From Nitrosomonas sp. (GTDB taxonomy: Bacteria; Pseudomonadota; Gammaproteobacteria; Burkholderiales; Nitrosomonadaceae), in the NCBI RefSeq assembly GCF_022842015.1, contig NZ_JALHQJ010000001.1:1-64000 (forward strand): a stretch of 64,000 bases of DNA, in the 5' to 3' direction. The position numbers and the translations under genes were made by a program. The notes under the pieces were generated by a model. It was not told the DNA's origin. It made no database searches and saw only the letters and a program-made list of their open reading frames with translations. Shown one piece after another: positions 37,978 through 46,953 of the stretch (its first letter is position 1; every line of letters begins with the position of its first letter).

Positions 37978-39447
37978 ATGGCTGAAACAGAATCTCAATT
38001 GAAGTGGACTAAATTGGCTTGCTTGTATGAAAGCTCACACGACATGTTGAGAATCCATTTTATTGACGAATTGTGCCAAAAGTTGATAGAGAATATAAAA
38101 ATGATAGGGTATCTGCCCAATCAAATTTTTCCCTTTATCGACATCGATGATAAAAGCTACAGAGAGAGCAGCGTTTTACACACGCTGGATCATAAATTTT
38201 CTATTTCGATAATGACGAATGGCAGAATTCGTGGCCAGATAGGAATATCTTCTAAAGATATTGGTGTTATATCTTTGTTTGAAAATGAACATGCAATCTT
38301 TCTGCAGAGCATAGCCGATGATCTAGGTTTATGGCTGGAACGAAATTGGCTTTTGGATAAAAAAACAGTATCTCTGGATGCAGCTAGTGCTATTGAGAGC
38401 GCATTTGATGAGCATGCGATCATGGCAATCACAGACAATTTAGGAAAAATTAGTTATGTCAATGAAAGATTTTGCATTGTTTCTAAGTATTCTTTTGATG
38501 AACTAATTGGGCAAGATCATCGAATTGTTAATTCCGGTTATCACTCCAAAGATTTTTTTCTTAATTTATGGAACACAATTACAAAAGGAAAAGCGTGGAA
38601 AGGGGAACTCAAGAACCGTGCTAAAGATGGAACATTTTATTGGGTTACTATGACAATTGTACCTTTTCTTGATGCTGCCGGATTGCCGTACCAATACATT
38701 GCGATACTTAACGAAGTAACAGAATACAAGCTGCTAGAGCAAAGAATGGAAAAACAAGTTGCAGAATTGGCACGGTCAAACGATGAGCTGGAACAGTTTG
38801 CGTATGTTGTTACTCATGATCTGCAAGAACCGCTCAGGGCTATTAACAGTTTTGTTCAATTGCTCAATAAATACTGCCATACGCAATTGGATCAACGTGC
38901 GATTAATTTGATTTCACATGCGGTGGCCGGCACTCATCGTTTGCAACAACTTATTGATGATTTGTTAACCTACGCACAGGTAGGTGCTAGTCAAGAACTT
39001 GTGAAAATAGACTGTGAGCAACTGCTAAAAGATGTGGAAGCGGATTTATTAGTTACCATTAGCGAATGTAATGCGATCATTACGCATGATCAGCTTCCAG
39101 TTGTTAAAGGAATCCGGTTTCAGTTTATTCAGTTAATTACTAATCTAATCAATAATGCGCTTAAATTCCGAGGAGTTCAGGCACCCATAATCCATATTGG
39201 CGTAAAAGAAAAATCAGATGAGTGGATTTTTTTAGTATCGGATAATGGAATTGGCATAGAGAAACAATATCAAGAACGAATTTTCCGAGTATTCCAGCGA
39301 TTACATAGCCGCAAAGACTATGCAGGCACAGGGATTGGTTTGGCAATATGTAAGAAAGTAGTGGAACACCATGGAGGAAGGATATGGGTCAATTCAGAAC
39401 TTAACGTAGGCTCATCATTTTATTTCACGATCCCCAAAATAAAATAA
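37978..39447 (+). CDS. PAS-domain sensor histidine kinase
   Basis: This soluble histidine kinase of 489 residues has no membrane segments. The N-terminal 130 residues look GAF-like. A PAS domain follows (about 145-255: AIMAITDNLGKISYVNERFCIVSKYSFDELIGQDHRIVNSG, then a PAC segment). Next are HisKA with FAYVVTHDLQEPLRAINSFVQLL (H280) and HATPase with NLINNALKFRG, DNGIGIEKQYQERIFRVFQRLH and GTGIGLAICKKVVEHHGG. The kinase core is of the phytochrome-like/Cph1 type, which pairs with Rcp1-like receivers; such a receiver is the next gene, 5 bp downstream. The signal is unknown. Confidence 0.92.
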   Translation: MAETESQLKWTKLACLYESSHDMLRIHFIDELCQKLIENIKMIGYLPNQIFPFIDIDDKSYRESSVLHTLDHKFSISIMTNGRIRGQIGISSKDIGVISLFENEHAIFLQSIADDLGLWLERNWLLDKKTVSLDAASAIESAFDEHAIMAITDNLGKISYVNERFCIVSKYSFDELIGQDHRIVNSGYHSKDFFLNLWNTITKGKAWKGELKNRAKDGTFYWVTMTIVPFLDAAGLPYQYIAILNEVTEYKLLEQRMEKQVAELARSNDELEQFAYVVTHDLQEPLRAINSFVQLLNKYCHTQLDQRAINLISHAVAGTHRLQQLIDDLLTYAQVGASQELVKIDCEQLLKDVEADLLVTISECNAIITHDQLPVVKGIRFQFIQLITNLINNALKFRGVQAPIIHIGVKEKSDEWIFLVSDNGIGIEKQYQERIFRVFQRLHSRKDYAGTGIGLAICKKVVEHHGGRIWVNSELNVGSSFYFTIPKIK

Positions 39448-39452
39448 ATACA

Positions 39453-39899
39453 ATGCACCTTAAAAATAATACTGAACCCAATATCATTTTGATGATTGAT
39501 GACAATCCCACTGATGTTTTGTTGATTAAAGAAGCTTTTGCTTTATGTAGTGAGAATTGTAATGTGTATGTAGCTGAAGATGGTGCGTATGCATTAGAAT
39601 TTCTAAGCCAACAAGGACAATATTGTCATGTGCCTCGTCCAGATATCATCTTGCTGGATTTAAATATGCCGAGAAAAAGTGGATTGGAAGTATTAAAAGA
39701 GCTGAAGGATGATCTTGATTTGAAAAGCATACCTGTCATTATTTATACTTCATCTAAAACTAAAGCAGATGTGCGATCTGCATACCGGAACCATGCAAAT
39801 GGTTATATTAAAAAATCGATTGATTTTGATGATTGTATAAAAATAGCAAATTCAATCAATGATTATTGGTTCTCTACTTCAACGCTCTATGAGCCTTAA
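39453..39899 (+). CDS. Rcp1-like receiver-domain response regulator
   Basis: This 148-residue receiver of the Rcp1 family normally accepts phosphate from phytochrome-type kinases. It has the acidic pair in MIDDNPTD, the phospho-site D69 (IILLDLNMPRKSG), VIIYTSSK for the switch Thr/Ser, and the switch Lys in GYIKKSIDF. It has no output domain. It lies between two kinases, 5 bp after the first and 6 bp before the second, so it probably connects them in one pathway. Confidence 0.92.
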   Translation: MHLKNNTEPNIILMIDDNPTDVLLIKEAFALCSENCNVYVAEDGAYALEFLSQQGQYCHVPRPDIILLDLNMPRKSGLEVLKELKDDLDLKSIPVIIYTSSKTKADVRSAYRNHANGYIKKSIDFDDCIKIANSINDYWFSTSTLYEP

Positions 39900-39905
39900 T
39901 GTGTG

Positions 39906-41348
39906 ATGATCGCACCTAAGATTCATATTTTATTAATTGAAGATAATGAGACTGATGCGATACTGGTGCAGAGTGATCTACAGTATGCAATGGGTGATCA
40001 GGTGACGGTGACTCATGTAGAGCGGTTAAGTTCTGCATTAGTGCTAATTCACAAAGAATCTTTTGATTTAATATTATCAGACCTCACTTTGCCCGATAGC
40101 GATGGAATTGCAACTATAAATCAATTACGGGAACATGCGGCAGGTATACCGATTGCCGTTTTATCTTTTAGGGATGATGAAAAACTTGCAATCAAAGCGA
40201 TAAAAGCCGGCGCACAAGACTATCTCGTGAAAGGCAGTCTTACTGAAGGTGTGCTTGCACGGGTGATTCGCTATTCAATTGAAAGGCAGCGTATTGAGGA
40301 AAGTAATAGGAAAGCACAGAATCGGTTTCAGACAATTTTTGAAAAAGCCCCTTTAGGTATTGCATTGGTTAATTTAAAAACCGGAAAATACTACGATGTG
40401 AATCCGAAATATGCATCCATTGTTGGTAGACGTGTGGAGGAGCTTATTAATATTAGTCATGCGGATATTATCCATCCAGATGATTTGCAGTCTTATTATT
40501 ATGATATTGAACTATTTCTAGTTAATGATCTAGCTGATTGTAAGATAAAAAAAAGAGTTCTTCGTCAGGATACGTCAGTTATCTGGATTGAAATTTCTAT
40601 TGTGCAGTTCGAAGTCATTGCGAATGATGAAATATGTTATTTATGTATGATAGAAGATATTACTGAACATAAGCAGATGGTTGAGAATCTGCGTCGATTG
40701 GCCGTGCATTTGCAAGATGTGCGAGAAGAGGAAAGAACTAGGATTGGCCGTGAAATACATGATGTTCTTGGCGGAACTTTGGCAGTTCTGAGAATGGATC
40801 TGGATTGGCTTTCTAAAAAAATAATTGCAGAACCCATACACGAACGAATTAAATTGTTATATCAATTAACGGGTGAAGCCATCGATACCGCGCGTCGGGT
40901 TTCAGTAAATTTACGTCCTAATGTATTGGATAATTTAGGATTATTGGGTGCCATCGAATGGCTGGTGCGTGAATTGGAACAGCGGACAAATATTGTTTGT
41001 ACACTGGAATCTGCACTATCTGATTTATCTTGTCACGATAAAAACTACGAAACCAATATTTTTAGAATTATCCAGGAAGTATTTATCAACATTGCCCGGC
41101 ATTCACATGCAAACAAAGTTGATGTAGAGCTTGTAGAAGGTGAAGACGATATTGTTATTACGATTAAAGATAATGGTGTTGGTATTACAGAGTCGCAAAT
41201 ATTAAATCCTCAGTCATTTGGAATTATCGGCATGAATGAAAGAACACAACAACTTGGTGGTAAATTTGAAATATCAGGCACACCGTTACAGGGCAGTGTT
41301 GTAATACTTAGAATACCACTAGCCTTAACAGCATTGCAGGAGAATTAA
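39906..41348 (+). CDS. hybrid receiver-PAS-histidine kinase (HisKA_3 type)
   Basis: This 480-residue protein combines an N-terminal receiver (phospho-site D59 in LILSDLTLPDSDG), a PAS domain (about 140-260: FQTIFEKAPLGIALVNLKTGKYYDVNPKY) and a NarX/DegS-type kinase. The latter has a HisKA_3 dimerisation segment (REEERTRIGREIHDVLGGTLAVLRMDLDWL, with the acceptor His in EIHD) and HATPase with QEVFINIARHSHANKVDVEL and DNGVGI. The ATG at 39906 is preferred over the GTG one codon earlier. The NarL-type regulator that follows by 3 bp is its natural partner. The receiver on its own kinase suggests a relay from the preceding PAS kinase. Confidence 0.93.
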   Translation: MIAPKIHILLIEDNETDAILVQSDLQYAMGDQVTVTHVERLSSALVLIHKESFDLILSDLTLPDSDGIATINQLREHAAGIPIAVLSFRDDEKLAIKAIKAGAQDYLVKGSLTEGVLARVIRYSIERQRIEESNRKAQNRFQTIFEKAPLGIALVNLKTGKYYDVNPKYASIVGRRVEELINISHADIIHPDDLQSYYYDIELFLVNDLADCKIKKRVLRQDTSVIWIEISIVQFEVIANDEICYLCMIEDITEHKQMVENLRRLAVHLQDVREEERTRIGREIHDVLGGTLAVLRMDLDWLSKKIIAEPIHERIKLLYQLTGEAIDTARRVSVNLRPNVLDNLGLLGAIEWLVRELEQRTNIVCTLESALSDLSCHDKNYETNIFRIIQEVFINIARHSHANKVDVELVEGEDDIVITIKDNGVGITESQILNPQSFGIIGMNERTQQLGGKFEISGTPLQGSVVILRIPLALTALQEN

Positions 41349-41351
41349 CAG

Positions 41352-41984
41352 ATGGTTAAGGTATTGATTGCAGATGATCACACATTATTTCGTGATGGGC
41401 TTAAACGAATTTTTAGTGAAACAGATGATATTGAAGTTGTTGCAGAAGCGGTTGATGGGAAAGATGTCATAAAAAAGACAAAGGAATGCGATTGGGATAT
41501 TATCTTGCTGGACATTAACCTTCCCGACATGAATGGATTGGAAGTTCTGAAACGAATTTTATCTGCAGATTCATCCTCATGTGTGCTGGTGTTAAGCATG
41601 TATCCTGAAGATGAATATGCGATCCGGGCAATTCGTTCTGGAGCATCTGGATATATGACAAAAGACAGTCCAACTGATCAGCTCATTAATGTGGTGCGTC
41701 GACTCTCCAATGGAGGAAAATATGTTAATCCCGAGCTAGCAGAGAAACTCCTGTTTAATCCGATTATGGATTCAGAGAAATTGACACATACCACATTCTC
41801 AGACCGGGAATTCCATGTTTTTAAACTTATCGTCTCTGGAGAGCCTTTAACCTCCATAGGCAAGAAATTGTCCCTCAGTGTCAAAACTGTTAGTACTTAT
41901 CGCTCACGCATTCTGGAAAAAATGCGTATGAAAAATAATGCGCAATTGATTCGATATGCGATTCAGCACAAACTACTTGAGTAA
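41352..41984 (+). CDS. NarL/LuxR-family response regulator
   Basis: This 210-residue DNA-binding response regulator has a receiver with VLIADDHTLFRDGLKRIF and phospho-site D54 (ILLDINLPDMNGLEVL), and a C-terminal LuxR-type helix-turn-helix (TFSDREFHVFKLIVSGEPLTSIGKKLSLSVKTVSTYRSRILEKMRMKNNAQLIRYAIQ). It follows its HisKA_3 kinase by 3 bp and is the output of the four-gene array. The spacing inside the array is 3-6 bp throughout, so it is one operon. Target genes are unknown. Confidence 0.94.
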   Translation: MVKVLIADDHTLFRDGLKRIFSETDDIEVVAEAVDGKDVIKKTKECDWDIILLDINLPDMNGLEVLKRILSADSSSCVLVLSMYPEDEYAIRAIRSGASGYMTKDSPTDQLINVVRRLSNGGKYVNPELAEKLLFNPIMDSEKLTHTTFSDREFHVFKLIVSGEPLTSIGKKLSLSVKTVSTYRSRILEKMRMKNNAQLIRYAIQHKLLE

Positions 41985-42316
41985 GAGAGTGCAAATTCAA
42001 TTCTCTAATTATGAAAAAATAGCTTAATATTTCGCCTTTGGTCGCTCTTTGCTAAAAAGTGAGGCAACGATGGGTTTGTGTGACGTAAGCGTCTTGCTTC
42101 GCAAGACTGCTTCTGGCAATAGATGTATCCTATCGTCATGAATGTCCAGAGCGTAATGAGTTGTGTGGGGGATCAGTTTTCTGATCGTGCTGAGTATCAT
42201 GTCAAGGTTTTTGTTCTATCACAGGGAGAAACTGATAGTTGCGCCGATACAAACATTAAAGGATAATACGCCACTTTTAGTTTCCCTTTGGGATTGAATA
42301 ATTAAGGATATTCGCA
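41985..42316 (+). other. leader/intergenic region upstream of rpmE
   Basis: This region of about 330 bp has no gene. It holds a perfect hairpin GTCTTGC-TTC-GCAAGAC (42091-42107). A short stem GACG/CGTC (42082-42093) shares bases with it, so the two are mutually exclusive. A promoter-like element follows, then the rpmE ribosome-binding site AAGGAT. The hairpin lies upstream of that promoter, so it may end the response-regulator transcript. Confidence 0.45.
42239..42267 (+). promoter_or_regulatory. sigma-70-like promoter of rpmE
   Basis: TTGCGC and GATAAT are spaced by 17 bases, placing a transcription start near 42274, about 43 bases upstream of the rpmE ATG. The -10 matches at five of six positions; the -35 is weak. 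Confidence 0.4.
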
Positions 42317-42529
42317 ATGAAAGCAGAGATTCATCCAGATTATCATGAAATAACTGTGACTTGCAGTTGTGGTAATGTTTTTAATACGCGCTCAACTATG
42401 AATAAACCTTTAAATATTGAGGTGTGTTCACTTTGCCATCCGTTTTATACGGGTAAGCAGAAAATTGTCGATACTGCGGGTAGAGTTGAGAAATTCCGTC
42501 AAAAATACAATAAACAACCATCCAAGTAA
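42317..42529 (+). CDS. rpmE: 50S ribosomal protein L31
   Basis: L31 is a small ribosomal protein at the subunit interface. The 70-residue protein carries the zinc-binding form: [12 protein letters not shown] and [13 protein letters not shown], with the typical [10 protein letters not shown] ending. It is therefore RpmE and not the cysteine-free RpmE2, which many bacteria express under zinc shortage. AAGGAT lies 7 bases before the ATG. It is monocistronic. Confidence 0.97.
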   Translation: MKAEIHPDYHEITVTCSCGNVFNTRSTMNKPLNIEVCSLCHPFYTGKQKIVDTAGRVEKFRQKYNKQPSK

Positions 42530-42617
42530 TTTTTAGTACTTTTGCTATTGATTAACCATCAACTTCAGGTGTACGACTGAAGACTTTATGATATCCAAAT
42601 TCGATGTAAATATGCTA

Positions 42618-42929
42618 TCAGTAATGAATAGCAAGCCAGATAGTTTCTTTTTCTGGGTCTGTCCATGAGACTCTGTGCTTTTTATGAGAAGGAATATTAA
42701 TGAAATCCCCTTTTTTAAGTGGCACAGAAGTCTGATCCTCAAAAGTAAGTATAGCTTCCCCTTTGAGAACCATCACCCACTCATTTTCTTTCTGATCATA
42801 CCAAGACGACGATTGTTGGCCTTTCGAAATAATTCTTTCAATTGTTAACGTATCATTTTTGATTAAAATATCGAAAATTTCATGTTCCAAATTCTTAGGA
42901 ATTTCTGAGAAAATATTTTGCGATTTCAT
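42618..42929 (-). CDS. small cupin-domain protein
   Basis: This 103-residue protein is a single cupin beta-barrel. The motifs are WVMVLKGEAILTFEDQ for cupin motif 1 (with most metal histidines replaced; Trp and Glu remain) and GDFINIPSHKKHRVSWTD for motif 2, which keeps HKKH. Such small cupins often bind a metal or a small ligand; no enzyme function can be given. There is no strong ribosome-binding site upstream. It points towards rpmE. Confidence 0.85.
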   Translation of the reverse strand: MKSQNIFSEIPKNLEHEIFDILIKNDTLTIERIISKGQQSSSWYDQKENEWVMVLKGEAILTFEDQTSVPLKKGDFINIPSHKKHRVSWTDPEKETIWLAIHY

Positions 42930-43632
42930 TTTTGTTTTGATAAGTAAGGCTGCTCAATAAGTCACAATGGTCAGTGTTAATGGTTCTTTCGCTTGTAGCG
43001 CTGGCTACCTTACAGCATCGTGTGAGTTTATTGAAAGTCAATTTAGTTGAATGCCTACTAGCACACGTTTCTTTAAAAGATTGCTTTCTCATATCTGAGA
43101 GAGAAAACATAATTCGCGTACTTTTTAGCTCACTTGATCCTCTGGCCATTACTTCACATCCCAAATTATGAAGAATAAAATAAGGTGTAATAGTTAGGAT
43201 ATTTATTACTTTAATATTTCTTAGAAGCCTCAGAATAGAGGTATACACCAACTCGAGATGAAATTTGATGTAAGATGATGTTAGTAAATCAGGATTAATC
43301 TCTGTGGATTCAAATTTACATTTCTTGATTTGAATGATTAAAAATAAATCCGCAGTGAATATTATGCTACTTACAGTGGTATAGGTTATTTAAATTTACT
43401 ATTTTTGATTTTTCTTTGAATATATTAATATATATCTGATTCATAATAAGTATTAAAGTTTTAAGTTGAATTGTCGTAGCTAGCGTGAAATGATTGCTGG
43501 CTCCCTTGATGTATGTAAGCGTTTAATTTTACTTGATATTTTTTGTAATTTTGCTATGGAATAGTTTGCCATGTTAAGCATATATGGAGCAGTCTGATTG
43601 AAATTTTTGTCATAAATAAAGGGGAAAGTACT
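42930..43632 (+). other. 700-bp region before the EPS locus, no convincing gene
   Basis: The left part (42895-43251, minus strand) holds one long open frame of 118 codons. It overlaps the cupin start, has no ribosome-binding site, and has a product I do not recognise; a plus-strand frame (42974-43171) covers the same bases. Either may be a decayed gene. The right part (43260-43632) is very AT-rich and probably contains the promoter of the epsD operon, but no site is clear enough to name. Confidence 0.4.
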
Positions 43633-44598
43633 ATGGCAGTAGCACATATAAGGATGATTTCGATAATAGGGTTTGCACTTATTATCGTTTTCGCTCTTAC
43701 TGCTTGCGATAAAGAGCCTAAAGCAAAAAAATCTGGGCAATCAATAGTTAGTGTTAATGGCTCCGAGATTACAATGCTTCAACTTAACGATGAGGTAAGG
43801 CGAAGTAGTATCCGCGCTGATCAGTATGAGACCGCTAGCGAGAAATTATTGGAATCACTGATTGCTCGTCAGTTGATCGTAGATGAAGCCATAAGAAATA
43901 AACTTGATCGTACACCTGACGTGATGCAGGCACGTGAGCGTGCAAATGCTCAAGTAATTGCACAAGCATATTTGCAAGGAATTGTTAGCAAGATTGCAAA
44001 ACCATCTAAAGCTGAGATTGATGATTATTATCAGAAAAACCCAGAGTTGTTTGCTCAGCGAAAACAGTTTGATTTAACTACTGTGCGAGTAGCAACTAAG
44101 GATGTTAGTGAAGAACTGAAGAAAATAATAGATGCAGCAAAGTCTGTAGATGAGGTTGTAAATTGGCTTGATAAAAACAAAATTCAATATTTTCGCAGCC
44201 TTGCAACACGAAGTAGTGCTGATCTTCCGCTGCAGTTAGTATCAATGTTACGTGAGAAAAGCAAAGACACTATTTTTATTATAAATGAACAAGAAAAAAC
44301 TGTGTTGATTTCAGTTAATGCGATTAAAGATAATTCAGTTTCAGAAACTGCTGCGGCACCACAAATTGAAAGATTCTTGATCAATCAAAAATATAAAGAA
44401 GAAACAGACGCTGAAATTGCGCGTCTACGCGCTTCGGCAAAGATCGAATATCTAAATGCAAAAGTACCAGAACCCAATACAGAGAAATCAGGTGATCAGT
44501 TACCCATAATTTCTCCTGAAACTTTGGATAGCAACGACAATCCATCTGGAGCAGTATCTGAAGGAGTAATTGAACGAGGTATTTCTGGTTTAAAATAA
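43633..44598 (+). CDS. epsD: EpsD-family peptidyl-prolyl cis-trans isomerase lipoprotein
   Basis: EpsD is a SurA/parvulin-related envelope protein found in exosortase-linked exopolysaccharide loci; it may assist folding of export proteins. The 321 residues start with a lipoprotein signal (lipobox LTAC), then a SurA-N-like domain (SIVSVNGSEITMLQLNDEVRR... LESLIARQLIVDEAI). The parvulin-like part (about 130-235) is poorly conserved, so catalytic activity is doubtful. It is the first gene of the EPS block. The C-terminal 50 residues are low complexity. Confidence 0.87.
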   Translation: MAVAHIRMISIIGFALIIVFALTACDKEPKAKKSGQSIVSVNGSEITMLQLNDEVRRSSIRADQYETASEKLLESLIARQLIVDEAIRNKLDRTPDVMQARERANAQVIAQAYLQGIVSKIAKPSKAEIDDYYQKNPELFAQRKQFDLTTVRVATKDVSEELKKIIDAAKSVDEVVNWLDKNKIQYFRSLATRSSADLPLQLVSMLREKSKDTIFIINEQEKTVLISVNAIKDNSVSETAAAPQIERFLINQKYKEETDAEIARLRASAKIEYLNAKVPEPNTEKSGDQLPIISPETLDSNDNPSGAVSEGVIERGISGLK

Positions 44599-44661
44599 GT
44601 ATGTTTATGCTTAGGATATATTTAATCTATTTGACATAGGATAAATTAAGGATATAGGTAA

Positions 44662-45477
44662 ATGGAAAATATTATGAAGAAAGGGCAGTTATTGATTATG
44701 GTTTTGGCACTACTTTCGACGATTGGCATCGCTAATGCGGCTGCCGGAGAGAAAAAAGAAAGTGTTTTAGGTCCAGGTGACACATTAAAAATATTTGTGT
44801 TTGGTCAACCGGACATGACAACTGAGGTAAAAGTAAGTGAGGCTGGAAACATAACTTTTCCATTGCTGGGCGAAATATTTATTGATGGACTAACACCTTC
44901 TGAAGCGGAAAGAAAGATAGTTAATCTGCTGGAGAGTAAAGATATCTTACGTAAACCACAAGTAAATATCATTACTGCTTCGTTGCAAAGTCAAATGGTA
45001 TCTGTGCTTGGCTATGTACGTAACCAAGGGCGATATCCAATCGAAGGTAAACGCAGATTGACCGAAATTCTGGCTATGGCGGGAGGGATCGTCCCTGATG
45101 GAGCAGATCAGATTACCTTGATTCGTTCGAATGGTAATCAATATGTTAAAGAAGTAATTGATGTTTTAGAGATGATTCGTTCTGGCAATTTGACTCGTGA
45201 TTTGAACGTAAGAAGTGATGATCTAGTCTATGTTGAAAGAGCGTCTCGTTTTTATATCTATGGTGAAGTGCAACGTGCTGGAGTATATAAGCTTGAGCGC
45301 AACATGACGGTTATGCAGGCGCTGTCGGTGGGCGGTGGATTAACTACACGAGGTACCGAGCGTGGTTTGCGGATTCAGCGCCGTGACGGAGCGGGAAATC
45401 TGCAGATTTTACCTCTTAAATCGAGTGATTTAGTGGAGCCTGACGATGTAATTTTTATCAAAGAAAGTCTGTTCTAA
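44662..45477 (+). CDS. epsE: polysaccharide export protein EpsE (Wza-like)
   Basis: This is a periplasmic/outer-membrane polysaccharide export protein of the Poly_export/SLBB type. The 271 residues hold a signal peptide (KKGQLLIMVLALLSTIGIANAAAG), the Poly_export domain (LGPGDTLKIFVFGQPDMTTEVKVSEAGNITFPLLGEI), and two SLBB segments (VSVLGYVRNQGRYPIEGKRRLTEILAMAGG and FYIYGEVQRAGVYKLERNMTVMQALSVGGGL). There is no lipobox Cys, unlike Wza. It may start at the ATG at 44662 or at 44674. It lies in the conserved epsD-E-F-G order. Confidence 0.94.
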   Translation: MENIMKKGQLLIMVLALLSTIGIANAAAGEKKESVLGPGDTLKIFVFGQPDMTTEVKVSEAGNITFPLLGEIFIDGLTPSEAERKIVNLLESKDILRKPQVNIITASLQSQMVSVLGYVRNQGRYPIEGKRRLTEILAMAGGIVPDGADQITLIRSNGNQYVKEVIDVLEMIRSGNLTRDLNVRSDDLVYVERASRFYIYGEVQRAGVYKLERNMTVMQALSVGGGLTTRGTERGLRIQRRDGAGNLQILPLKSSDLVEPDDVIFIKESLF

Positions 45478-45560
45478 TATCTGATCTAGAGTTTCTCGAT
45501 TTAACCTATGAAGTAAATAGCGTAATGTAACTTAATGAGGTTCAAAATAGGATTGTGCGT

Positions 45561-46925
45561 ATGGATTTTTCTCGATTTTTTCTTATTATATTAGCGCGCC
45601 ATAAACTGATACTCTTGACACTTGTTGTGACGATGTCAACTACTTTATTGGTTAGCTTGTTAATGTCAAAGAGCTACAAGTCAACAGCTGTAATGGTGCT
45701 TACCCATAAAGGTGCAGATCCTGTGACAGGATTAATAATGTCACACCAGCAAATCACAGGTTACATGGCTACGCAATTGGATATTATAAAAAGCTCAAGA
45801 ACCGCATTGATGGTAGTTGATCAACTGCGGCTTGATCAAAATGAAGCTGTTGTAAGCCAACATAAACAAAGTAATTCTACCTTGGGGATGCGCGAATGGT
45901 TGGCTGCTTTACTTCTTAAAAATCTGGAAATTGAAACTTCGCGTGATAGTAGTGTGATTCGTATCAGCTTTAAGGGTGCAGACCCTGTTTTTACTTCCGT
46001 TATTGCCAATGCTTTTGCAAATGCATATCAAGAAATAAGCATACGCCTCACCGTTGAACCTTCGCAAAAGGCAGCATCTTTTTTTACTGATCATTTGAAT
46101 GTATTACGTGACAGATTGGAAATTGCACAAAAAAAACTATCACAATATCAACATTCAGAAGGAATTGTTGACGCAGATTATCGACTTGATATTGAAACAA
46201 AGCGCTTGAACGATCTTGCAAGTCAATTGGTGGCAGCGCAAGCGGATTTGATTGGTGCGGATTCAAAGTTAGATGGTACTAGCCGGACAAGCGAAGGACT
46301 TAGTGTTACTAGAAATGCGGTCATTAACAATCTTAAAATAAATTTATCGCAAGCCGAATCAAGGTTCTCTGATATTTCTCAAAAATTGGGAAAAAATCAT
46401 CCCAGTTACATTGGAGCAAAAGCAGAAGTTGACAAACTTAGATCTGAACTTAGTAGGCACATAAGTTTTACTGACAGAAGCGCTGTTAATCAAGAGGCCG
46501 AGATTAGTAAGGCTCTTGAAGAGCAGAAAAAGAAAATACTAACATTGAATCGTTCGAGAGATGAGCTTCAAATTCTTGAAAGAGACGTGGAAGGTGCGCA
46601 ACAGGCATATAACAGTGCAATGCAACGTTTAAATCAAACGACTCTTGAGGGACAATCTAACTTATCAAGTGTTTCCATACTTGACACAGCAAAAATTCCG
46701 GATAAGCCAGATAGTCCTAAGATACTACTCAATTTAGTTCTTTCAGCATTTTTGGGAACCTTGTTGGGGGTAGGGGCAGGATTACTTGCAGAGATGATTG
46801 ATCGTCGTGTGCGCTCAGCAGAGGATTTGATAGATGTACTCCATGCTCCCGTGCTTGGCATTATAAAGCGAGGCATTCCAAAACAAAGACGCTTACAATT
46901 AGCATTACCTCGTTTGCTACGATGA
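45561..46925 (+). CDS. epsF: chain length determinant protein EpsF (Wzz/PCP type)
   Basis: EpsF is the polysaccharide co-polymerase that controls chain length, paired with EpsG. The 454-residue protein, taken from the ATG at 45561 behind GGAT, has an N-terminal membrane helix (LILLTLVVTMSTTLLVSLLMS), a long periplasmic part with coiled coils (DRLEIAQKKLSQYQHSEGIVD, KALEEQKKKILTLNRSRDELQ), and a C-terminal helix (SAFLGTLLGVGAGLLAEMIDRRVRSAEDL) typical of PCP-2a proteins. The kinase domain is on the separate next gene. Confidence 0.94.
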   Translation: MDFSRFFLIILARHKLILLTLVVTMSTTLLVSLLMSKSYKSTAVMVLTHKGADPVTGLIMSHQQITGYMATQLDIIKSSRTALMVVDQLRLDQNEAVVSQHKQSNSTLGMREWLAALLLKNLEIETSRDSSVIRISFKGADPVFTSVIANAFANAYQEISIRLTVEPSQKAASFFTDHLNVLRDRLEIAQKKLSQYQHSEGIVDADYRLDIETKRLNDLASQLVAAQADLIGADSKLDGTSRTSEGLSVTRNAVINNLKINLSQAESRFSDISQKLGKNHPSYIGAKAEVDKLRSELSRHISFTDRSAVNQEAEISKALEEQKKKILTLNRSRDELQILERDVEGAQQAYNSAMQRLNQTTLEGQSNLSSVSILDTAKIPDKPDSPKILLNLVLSAFLGTLLGVGAGLLAEMIDRRVRSAEDLIDVLHAPVLGIIKRGIPKQRRLQLALPRLLR

Positions 46926-46953
46926 ATGATTCAGAAAGTTTAAAGGAAAGAAA

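Noticed and set aside
44631-44658. TTGACA-N16-TATAGG upstream of epsE, a possible sigma-70 promoter
   Set aside because: It would start transcription at or inside the epsE start codon, which is implausible unless the second ATG is used with a very short leader.
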